Source: Lewinellaceae bacterium (GTDB taxonomy: Bacteria > Bacteroidota > Bacteroidia > Chitinophagales > Saprospiraceae). Taken from it: a stretch of DNA of 64,000 nt. The number at the start of each line of letters is the position of its first letter. Positions within the stretch are counted from its first letter, which is position 1. Where the stretch lies: the NCBI GenBank assembly GCA_016719605.1, contig JADJYW010000001.1:248001-312000 (forward strand), read 5' to 3'. This document shows, in pieces, positions 57,646 to 64,000 of this stretch. The notes below the pieces were generated by a model. The model saw only the letters and a program-made list of their open reading frames with translations. It was not told where the DNA came from and searched no databases. The position numbers were made by a program, and so were the translations under genes.

Positions 57646-59634
57646 ATGCTACCCAAGACGATGACAGCAGACGAACTCTCTGAACTCAAGCGCTCCTTGC
57701 TCCACTTGCTGCCCAATGAGGGTATCAGCGTGGCGCTCGCTGCCTTAAAAAAATCCTTGCCGGAAAATGCACCCAGGTTCAGTGCCGTGTTCCAGTTGGA
57801 GACCCGGCTGAATACGGTCAACCGCGACAAAATCCGGGGTGTACTATCACAGGAACAACTCGAACTTGCCTACAATCGGATATCTGCCGATTTGCTGGAC
57901 CTCATCACCAGCCTGGAACTATCCGATTTTTCTCCGGCAGGTAGCGTCCACAAATCCGGCTCGATTCTTTACAAAATACCCGACACTATGCGGGTGCATG
58001 AAGAAAAGCGCTGCGTGGTGCGCCTGGCTTTTGAGGAGGATGTGATTATCCGGAACATTGATTTGGTTGATGTGGAACTGACGTCCATCCGAGTAGCCGA
58101 GGTGATGGAGGTGGCCCTGCTCGATCCCAACGAAATACCTGCGTTTTCGATCCGACAAATCAATAGTGCCGAGCAGTTTTTGGAAAAAGGCGACTACACC
58201 GAGTGGGTTTATTTTGTAAAACCACTGCGTACCGGTGATTTGCCGCTGGCTTTGCGGGTGTCGGTCGTGGAAGTTGTAAACGGCCAGGATCGCAAAAAAG
58301 AGATTGTGCTGGAGGAGGTTGTCCAGGTGTTGTCCGAGCCGGATAACGATGGATTCGAGGAAACGACTACGTTCAAAAATGCCGGCTACTCCGTTTCTTA
58401 CGGTACGACGCCCGATACCCCGCCGCCGGGTACCGAAACCGGTTCCACGTTGCGCCGCCTGAGTTTGGCGCTGGTTTTTCTGGCCATTCTGGGTAGTGGC
58501 GCCTGGGCGGTGGGCTTGCTCGAACCGGTGGCCTGGTGGCAAACCCGGCTGCAAGACGCCAAACCCGCGTACGAACAATACCTGCAAAAATTCCCGGAAG
58601 GGCGCCACCGCGCCAATGCGTTGCGAAAATTAGACGAATTAGCCTGGCAGGATGCATTGCTGGTTGGTACGGCAGATGCTTTTCAAATTTATCTGTACCT
58701 GCACCCGGAGGGTATGTTCGGCGAGCAAGCCCGACAGCGGCGGGATAGCCTTGGGCTGAAAACCCCGCCTCCGGCACAGGATTTGCCCACTATCCCGCCT
58801 CCACTACAGGATACTTTAGAAAAACAACCGGAAAACTCTGCCATCCCAGCCGCCCCAAAGCCGGCGACCAAGCCTAAACCCAAGCCTAAACCCAAGCCCA
58901 AACCGGAAGCCCCCGCCCGGCTCCCGGCTCCCGCCACACCTGCCGCACCGCCGCCCGCTGTGCCCGCTACCGAACCCGCCAAGCCGCCGACAAACCGGCG
59001 CTCCGGCTTTGAAATGGTGGATGTCGCCGGAGGTGTCTCTACGTTGGGCGATAAGGGTGGCGACAAGGATGAGTGCCCACACCGGGTAACCATAGACAAT
59101 TTCAAGATTGGAAAATACGAGGTAACCCAAGCGGATTGGAAAGAAGTCATGGGCAACAATCCCGCTTTTTTCAAAGGTTGCGACGAATGCCCCGTGGAAA
59201 ATGTTTCCTGGACCGATATTCAGGTATTCATTTCCAAAGCCAATGTGCTACGCGGTGTGCGCTATCGGTTGCCCAAAGAAGCGGAGTGGGAGTATGCCGC
59301 CCGCGGGGGACAACAAAGCCGTGGGCAGAAATTCGCCGGAAACAACCGGGCCGGCAATGTCGCCTGGAACCACGACAACACCGAGAGTACCCAGCGTGTG
59401 GGCCGGAAAAAAGCCAACGAACTCGGTATCCACGATATGAGCGGAAATGTATGGGAATGGTGTCTGGATACCTTCCAGCCCTATCCGAACTGCAAAGGCA
59501 AAGCAAGCAGCGATCGTGTGGTACGCGGCGGCGGCTGGCGCAACTACGACGACGCCTGCCGCGTGAGCAACCGCAATCAGGAAAAGCCGGGTAAACGCGA
59601 CTACGGCATCGGCTTCCGCTTAGTGCAAGAGTAG
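57646..59634 (+). CDS. Membrane protein with N-terminal effector-associated domain (EAD11-like) and C-terminal FGE-sulfatase domain
   Basis: 662 residues. Residues 1-91 are helical and resemble effector-associated domain 11 (LLPNEGISVALAALKKSLPE; FQLETRLNTVNRDKIRGVLS; ISADLLDLITSLE), an adaptor found in bacterial conflict and immunity systems. Residues about 105-240 form a beta-rich domain (ILYKIPDTMRVHEEKRCVVR) that I associate, from memory, with other Bacteroidota EAD proteins. A membrane helix (268-292) follows, then a tetratricopeptide-like stretch (YEQYLQKFPEGRHRANAL), a Pro/Lys-rich linker (KPKPKPKPKP) and an FGE-sulfatase/C-type-lectin-like domain (455-662: FKIGKYEVTQADWKEVMGNN; YRLPKEAEWEYAARGG; GIHDMSGNVWEWCLD; RVVRGGGWRNYDDACRVSNR). 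The active-site Cys pair of true formylglycine-generating enzymes is not seen. The Arg pair before the helix predicts N-inside, placing the FGE domain outside the cytoplasm. No partner effector is adjacent. Confidence 0.75.
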   Translation: MLPKTMTADELSELKRSLLHLLPNEGISVALAALKKSLPENAPRFSAVFQLETRLNTVNRDKIRGVLSQEQLELAYNRISADLLDLITSLELSDFSPAGSVHKSGSILYKIPDTMRVHEEKRCVVRLAFEEDVIIRNIDLVDVELTSIRVAEVMEVALLDPNEIPAFSIRQINSAEQFLEKGDYTEWVYFVKPLRTGDLPLALRVSVVEVVNGQDRKKEIVLEEVVQVLSEPDNDGFEETTTFKNAGYSVSYGTTPDTPPPGTETGSTLRRLSLALVFLAILGSGAWAVGLLEPVAWWQTRLQDAKPAYEQYLQKFPEGRHRANALRKLDELAWQDALLVGTADAFQIYLYLHPEGMFGEQARQRRDSLGLKTPPPAQDLPTIPPPLQDTLEKQPENSAIPAAPKPATKPKPKPKPKPKPEAPARLPAPATPAAPPPAVPATEPAKPPTNRRSGFEMVDVAGGVSTLGDKGGDKDECPHRVTIDNFKIGKYEVTQADWKEVMGNNPAFFKGCDECPVENVSWTDIQVFISKANVLRGVRYRLPKEAEWEYAARGGQQSRGQKFAGNNRAGNVAWNHDNTESTQRVGRKKANELGIHDMSGNVWEWCLDTFQPYPNCKGKASSDRVVRGGGWRNYDDACRVSNRNQEKPGKRDYGIGFRLVQE

Positions 59635-59647
59635 CGTTGAAAGTGTT

Positions 59648-60322
59648 TTACTCCCGCACGCCGAAGAAGTACGCTGCCGAGAGGTTGGCAATACGCTGTT
59701 TGGCCGATGCGTCGGCAGATTCGGTGTAAAACGTCGGGATGGTGTTGGTCAGGCCAAGCTGGTAGGAGAGCATGAGCCGAAAATTGCGAAAACTGTACCC
59801 GATCTGGGAGTACAAACCCGCATCGAAACGCCGGTATTGGCTGGGTTCATCGTTTCCAAAACGCACATTTTCGCTAAATTCCTGACGATTTGGAGATACC
59901 GTTTTGACCTTCCCGCCCAGCCCGAGCGCAGCGTACGGGCCGGCCCCGATCGTAAATCCCCGCCAGCGGAAATTACAGGCCAGCGGCACTTGCAGGTCCC
60001 ACAGCCAGGCATCGAACGACTGGAAATCCTGCGTAGCATTCAGGTCCTCCCGATGATAGCCCCGGCCGCCCAGCTGTACTTCGGCACTCAGGGTCAAATT
60101 CTTTTTCAAGTCATACAAAAGAATGGCCCCGACCGCAAAGGACAAGCGGGGATCACTTTCTTTTTGTTGCAAAACCGCCGTGTAAACAAACGGGTTGTCG
60201 GCACCCTGGTAGTGCATGTTGGCCAACTGAAATCCCGCTTTTAATCCAAACCGATACTGCGCCTGCAGAGTGGAGGCGGACAAAACCGTAAAAAAAATGC
60301 AACAGAGGGTGCGTGTGCGCAT
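59648..60322 (-). CDS. Outer-membrane beta-barrel protein (PorT-like family)
   Basis: 224 residues with a signal peptide (TLCCIFFTVLSASTLQA, cleavage before QYRFGLKAG) and about eight amphipathic strands (FGLKAGFQLANMHYQGA; LSAEVQLGGRGYHRE; FTIGAGPYAALGLGGKV; GLYSQIGYSFRNFRLMLSYQ), the pattern of small outer-membrane barrels common in Bacteroidota. The ATG at 60322 is taken because the signal peptide follows; the upstream extension to 60526 has no such logic. No plug or enzymatic motif is visible, so function is open. It converges with the EAD11-FGE gene, the stops being 13 bases apart. Confidence 0.82.
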   Translation of the reverse strand: MRTRTLCCIFFTVLSASTLQAQYRFGLKAGFQLANMHYQGADNPFVYTAVLQQKESDPRLSFAVGAILLYDLKKNLTLSAEVQLGGRGYHREDLNATQDFQSFDAWLWDLQVPLACNFRWRGFTIGAGPYAALGLGGKVKTVSPNRQEFSENVRFGNDEPSQYRRFDAGLYSQIGYSFRNFRLMLSYQLGLTNTIPTFYTESADASAKQRIANLSAAYFFGVRE

Positions 60323-60560
60323 ATTTGTATGTAAGACAAGGATGGACAATGAAAGCAGAGATATTTGAATGGTACCGCCAAATGTCGTTCTTTTGCCCCA
60401 CAATAATCCATTTTTGCCGGCCAAACCACAACCCTTTCCGTACAACGCCCGGCAGTCCATGTTGATCAAACCATCGGTTTTCCTGAAAAGGACGACCCCG
60501 GCTTGCATCCCGGCCTGACCGGCCATTCCAAATTTTTAAACACAACTCAACTTGTTGGCC

Positions 60561-61583
60561 ATGAAGCGTACCTGGCTTTTAGTCGCCCTTTTCCTGCTCC
60601 TCGGTATCGGAGTTTTTTACACCCTGCAAAAGAAAAACACCCAAACCGGCAGCAACGTATCCTGGGATATGGATTTTGCTGTTCGGGACACCAGCTCAAT
60701 TACCCGCATCTTTCTGGCCGACCGGTCCGGCCAAAGCACGACCCTCGAGCGCAAGGACGGGTACTGGCTCTACAATGGGCAGTACAAGGCGCGAACCTCG
60801 GCCGTCAATACCTTGTTGGCAACAATCGGTAGCCTGAACGTGCTCTACATCCCGCCAAAGGTAGCCGAGCAAACCATGATCAAAAGTCTGGCTGCAGAGG
60901 GTATCAAGGTCGAGGTGTATGCGAAAGAAAACAAACTTGTCAAAAGCTACTATGTCGGCGGTGTCACGGCTGACGAACGCGGCACACACATGATCATGGA
61001 CGGTGCCGAGCAACCGTATGTGGTGCACATTCCGGGGTTCATCGGCCAGGTGCGCGTGCGCTACATGATGGGGGACGACAGTTGGCGTGACCGCACGGTT
61101 TTTTCCGAAAAACCTGAGGAGATACAATCCGTCTCGGTGGAATATCCGCAGCAGAAGAGTGCCTCGTTTCGGTTGGAAAAAGTTGATGAGGCGGCTTACG
61201 AAGTGCGCCCCTATTTCAGTACGACACCCCGGAGCAAGTCGCCGCAGCGAAAAGGCACTGCCGAAGCCTATTTGCTTCAATACGAAAGTCTTGGTGCAGA
61301 GGAATATATAACCGCCGATCGTAGTCGGGATTCGGTGGCCGCCCTGGTGCCGTTCGCAATCGTTACGCTCCTCAAGACGGATAGCACAACCAAACAAGTG
61401 CGCTTTTGGCCAATGTCTATTGTGGAGGACGGCCGTGGCTCGGCAACATACGTCATTCGATATTTTACCGATGTGAACAACGGCGAGGCATTCCTGATCA
61501 CACAACACCATGTGTTCGGCCCTATTTTCCGGGACTATTCTTTCTTTTTTGGAGGCAGGGAACGACCACCGCTCCGAAACTGA
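60561..61583 (+). CDS. DUF4340 domain-containing membrane-anchored protein
   Basis: 340 residues: an N-terminal helix (TWLLVALFLLLGIGVFYTLQ) followed by a large extracytoplasmic domain with the DUF4340 features DRSGQSTTLERKDGYWLYNG, RTSAVNTLLATIGSLNVLYI, KSYYVGGVTADERGTHMIM and YVVHIPGFIGQVRVRYM. In other bacteria DUF4340 proteins often accompany gliding-related ABC transporters (GldG-type), but no such genes adjoin here. The ATG at 60561 is used; a TTG nine bases earlier is possible. Role unknown. It converges with rnc, with 44 bases between the stops. Confidence 0.8.
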   Translation: MKRTWLLVALFLLLGIGVFYTLQKKNTQTGSNVSWDMDFAVRDTSSITRIFLADRSGQSTTLERKDGYWLYNGQYKARTSAVNTLLATIGSLNVLYIPPKVAEQTMIKSLAAEGIKVEVYAKENKLVKSYYVGGVTADERGTHMIMDGAEQPYVVHIPGFIGQVRVRYMMGDDSWRDRTVFSEKPEEIQSVSVEYPQQKSASFRLEKVDEAAYEVRPYFSTTPRSKSPQRKGTAEAYLLQYESLGAEEYITADRSRDSVAALVPFAIVTLLKTDSTTKQVRFWPMSIVEDGRGSATYVIRYFTDVNNGEAFLITQHHVFGPIFRDYSFFFGGRERPPLRN

Positions 61584-61627
61584 TCGAAGGTGAGCGCATT
61601 TCCGGCGAAGCGGCTGGATGAGGAAGA

Positions 61628-62509
61628 TCAGCTGTTTGCGTCTTCTTCGGCTTCCTGGTAATCTTCGATGCCCTTTGCCCTTTGCCTTTTGCCCTTTGCA
61701 AGCTTGTTTGCGTCTTCTTCGGCTTCCTGGTAATCTTCGACATCTTGTTCGACGTGGCCGGCAGGTGTACCGTTTCGGGTGAGAATGTGGAGTGCCAGCA
61801 TGGCACGTTCGCTGGCCAGTTGCTCGGCACTTTTTTTGTTGAAATCATCGGCAGTGCCGAGTTTTTTCCCATCTACATAAACAGCGACCTTGAACTTGTC
61901 GCGTTTGTCGCTTTTGTACTTGGCCAGTACTTTGTAGTCAATTTGGCGACCGTTCTTCTGGCACCATTCGAGCAGTTGGCTCTTGTAGTTGTCGTCAAAT
62001 TGTTCCAGTTCGTGAATGTCCAGATACCTGCGCAAGATTCTGCGGATCACATACTGTTTGGTGCGGTTGTACCCGACTTCGATGTAAATAGCCCCGACCA
62101 GCGCCTCCAGGGCATTGCCAAGCATGGATTTTGACAGGCGGGTTTGGTTGTAATCGGCGAGAAAAAGGTCGAGACCCATCCGATCGGCGATCTCGTCGAG
62201 CGAGTTGCGCTTCACGATCTTGGAGCGCATTTTTGTCAAAAAGCCCTCGTCGCTGTTTGGGTATTTGGTGAACAGGTATTCGGCCACGATGGTGCTCAGT
62301 ACAGCATCGCCAAGAAATTCCAGACGTTCGTTGTTGGAGATAGCGTAGTCACGGGTAGAAAACGTGCTTTTGTGATAAAACGCCAGTTTGAACAAATTGA
62401 GGTAAGCCGGGGTAAAACCCAGTATGTTCTTGAGGCGCCGCGCCAGCTCCCTTTCGGGGTTGATGTAGTAGTTGTAAAAACGTCGAACTAATCGTATAGC
62501 GATAGGCAT
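61628..62509 (-). CDS. rnc: Ribonuclease III with a duplicated acidic C-terminal tail
   Basis: 293 residues. The catalytic domain has the signature NNERLEFLGDAVLSTIVAEY and the second acidic motif GNALEALVGAIYIEVG; the dsRNA-binding domain spans about residues 165-240 (NYKSQLLEWCQKNGRQIDYK; FNKKSAEQLASERAMLALHI). The enzyme cleaves double-stranded RNA in rRNA and mRNA processing. The tail EDYQEAEEDAN occurs twice, separated by KLAKGKRQRAKGI; at DNA level this is an exact 35-base direct repeat around four heptamers. It follows fabF on the same strand (116 bases), the usual acpP-fabF-rnc order in Bacteroidota. Confidence 0.93.
   Translation of the reverse strand: MPIAIRLVRRFYNYYINPERELARRLKNILGFTPAYLNLFKLAFYHKSTFSTRDYAISNNERLEFLGDAVLSTIVAEYLFTKYPNSDEGFLTKMRSKIVKRNSLDEIADRMGLDLFLADYNQTRLSKSMLGNALEALVGAIYIEVGYNRTKQYVIRRILRRYLDIHELEQFDDNYKSQLLEWCQKNGRQIDYKVLAKYKSDKRDKFKVAVYVDGKKLGTADDFNKKSAEQLASERAMLALHILTRNGTPAGHVEQDVEDYQEAEEDANKLAKGKRQRAKGIEDYQEAEEDANS
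61634..61740. repeat. In-frame 72-bp duplication with a heptamer tract inside rnc
   Basis: Exact 35-base direct repeats at 61634-61668 and 61706-61740 enclose four heptamers, CCCTTTG, CCCTTTG, CCTTTTG, CCCTTTG (61671-61698). The period of 72 bases keeps the reading frame. Confidence 0.92.
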
Positions 62510-62625
62510 AGGTAGTGATTAATTGCGCCTCCCGGCAAACGCCGACAGCCGGTAAGCCGGTTTTGGGGCAAAGGAGCGGGCAATTGTTACCGGATGCAAA
62601 ACCACTGACAATTGCCCGAATAGCG

Positions 62626-63868
62626 TCATATTTTCCGAAATATGACGGAGGCATTATGGCCGCCAAAGCCGAAGGTGTTGCTCATGGCGGCATTCACCTG
62701 GCGTTGTTGGGCCTGATTGAAGGTCAGATTGAACCTCGGGTCAATGTCCGGGTCGTCGGTGAAGTGGTTGATTGTTGGGGGGACAAAGTTGTGTGTAATT
62801 GCCAGGATGCTCGCGATGGCCTCCACGGCGCCCGCTGCGCCCAGCAGATGTCCCGTCATACTTTTGGTGGACGATACGTTCAGCGCGAAAGCATGCTCGT
62901 CGAATACGCGCCGGATGGCTTTCAGTTCGGCTACGTCGCCAAGCGGGGTGGAAGTGCCATGTACATTGATGTAGTCAATATCGGTGGGTAGCATACCGGC
63001 ATCCTGAAGTGCCAGGTTCATGACATTGATCACGCCGATACCCTCCGGGTGCGGGGCTGTGATGTGGTACGCATCGGCTGTTGCCGCCGCCCCCACGACT
63101 TCGGCGTATATCCGGGCGCCGCGTTTTTTAGCGTGCTCGTATTCTTCCAAAATAAGTGCCCCGGAGCCTTCGCCCAGCACAAACCCGTCGCGGTCTTTGT
63201 CGAAAGGTCTGGAAGCGGTTTCAAATCCGTCGTTACGCTCACTCAGTGCTTTCATGGAATTGAATCCACCAACAGCGGTCTTGGTGATTGTCGCTTCGGA
63301 GCCGCCGGACACGATGATGTCGGCACGTCCCATTCGGATATAATCGAAGGCGTTCATAAGTGCGTGCGACGACGAAGCGCACGCCGACACCGTGGCATAG
63401 TTGATACCCATGAAACCATACTGGATGGATATTTGCCCGGCGGCGATGTCGGAGATCATTTTGGGAATCAGGAACGGGTTGTGTTTGGGTGTTCCGTTGC
63501 CAAGCACATGTTCCTCAATTTCTTTTTCAAGCGTAGCCATTCCGCCAATGCCGGAAGCCCAGATGACGCCTACTCGCTGTTTATTAATAACATCCAGATC
63601 AAGGCCGGAATCTTTCAGGGCCTCGGCTGCCGTGACCATTGCAAACTGGGTGAACCGATCCAGTCGGCGTGCTTCGCGCCGGTCCAGGTGCGCTTCCGCG
63701 TTGAATCCCTTGACCTCACAGGCAAATTGTGTTTTGAACAGGCCGGCATCGAACTGCGTAATCAGGTTGGCGCCGCTGATTCCTTTTTGCAGGCCTTCGA
63801 GGCATTCCAGGAGCGTATTGCCAATCGGGGTGAGGGGCGCCAAGGCCGGTAACGACTACTCGTTTCAT
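62626..63868 (-). CDS. fabF: Beta-ketoacyl-ACP synthase II; one-base frameshift at 63834-63837
   Basis: Condenses malonyl-ACP with acyl-ACP in fatty acid elongation, cytoplasmic. Catalytic Cys in TVSACASSSHALMNAFD, first His in YINVHGTSTPLGD, second His in TGHLLGAAGAVEAIA; also GSEATITKTAVGGFNSM and SNTFGFGGHNASVIF. The start MKRVVVTGLGA (ATG at 63868) is in one frame and LTPIGNTLLECLE in the next. Removing one C from the C4 run on the minus strand (G4 at 63834-63837) joins them as LGALTPIGN and gives 413 residues, the normal length. The break is probably a sequence error. acpP, usually just upstream, would lie beyond the window. Confidence 0.93.
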
Positions 63869-63928
63869 ACAGCGGAAATATCGGTTGAACACGGTTTGAA
63901 AAAGGCCGCCAAAACGGCCCGACGGGGA

Positions 63929-63958
63929 CAAAGGTACAAGGTTCAACCAGAACACAAA
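63929..63958 (-). promoter_or_regulatory. Putative promoter of fabF-rnc
   Basis: On the minus strand TTTG (63955-63958), an 18-base spacer and a perfect TACCTTTG (63929-63936) form a Bacteroidota-type promoter. The start would be near 63922, giving a leader of about 54 bases. Confidence 0.5.
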
Positions 63959-63990
63959 AGGTTCAAAGCAAGACTGCTTTGAACCTTTTT
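63956..63990. terminator. Hairpin with T tract, probably a terminator (bidirectional possible)
   Basis: Arms AAAAGGTTCAAAGCA (63956-63970) and TGCTTTGAACCTTTT (63975-63989) pair perfectly around a 4-base loop. On the plus strand it ends in T6; on the minus strand in TTTT. It probably ends a gene beyond the right edge reading toward fabF, or a plus-strand transcript. Confidence 0.65.
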
Positions 63991-64000
63991 TCAACCTTTA

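Noticed and set aside
57646..59634. Diversity-generating retroelement target (FGE/C-type-lectin fold is a usual variable domain)
   Set aside because: No reverse transcriptase, template repeat or Avd gene was found in the window.

Overview
The window looks like a chromosome piece from a Bacteroidota bacterium, most likely of the Saprospiria type (inference). The signs are four very large secreted proteins that end in type IX secretion (T9SS) sorting domains and are built from HYR, SprB and Ig/PKD-like repeats, a choice-of-anchor L domain, several Bacteroidota-type -7 promoter motifs (TAnnTTTG), no obvious Shine-Dalgarno use, and a fabF-rnc gene pair. No rRNA, tRNA, CRISPR array, phage or transposase gene was recognised.

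Layout. 1-357: start of a corA magnesium channel gene. 0.9-8.5 kb: T9SS type B adhesin with 17 tandem repeats. 8.6-12.1 kb, minus strand: alpha/beta hydrolase, histidine kinase, aroB. 12.2-18.3 kb: small membrane protein, sodium:solute symporter, RprY-like response regulator (possible partner of the kinase), second hydrolase, cyclase-family protein and a peptidoglycan amidase. 19.2-40.8 kb: two adjacent giant T9SS type A proteins of about 1,750 and 5,410 residues, both with cohesin-like domains and a dockerin-like module. 41-50.3 kb: a TetR-TolC-HlyD-ATPase-ATPase-permease-permease efflux cluster resembling E. coli CecR/YbhGFSR. 50.6-64 kb: HD-domain protein, a fourth T9SS adhesin, HtrA protease, an effector-associated-domain (EAD11-like) plus FGE-sulfatase protein, outer-membrane barrel protein, DUF4340 protein, rnc and fabF.

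Three patterns stand out. (1) In the efflux cluster, four of the gene junctions hold genes on the opposite strand: a nucleotidyltransferase pair, a GxxExxY protein and two Uma2 proteins; the last three belong to PD-(D/E)XK-type nuclease families. The GxxExxY gene fills a gap bounded by long inverted repeats. (2) Intergenic DNA is rich in palindromic, MITE-like elements of several families and in degenerate heptanucleotide tandem repeats, one of which sits inside the rnc reading frame. (3) Six genes are broken by eight small indels, mostly in homopolymers, each reparable by one inserted or removed base. This looks more like uncorrected assembly error than pseudogenes, so these genes are given as whole loci. 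A seventh, the last permease, has a larger internal loss.
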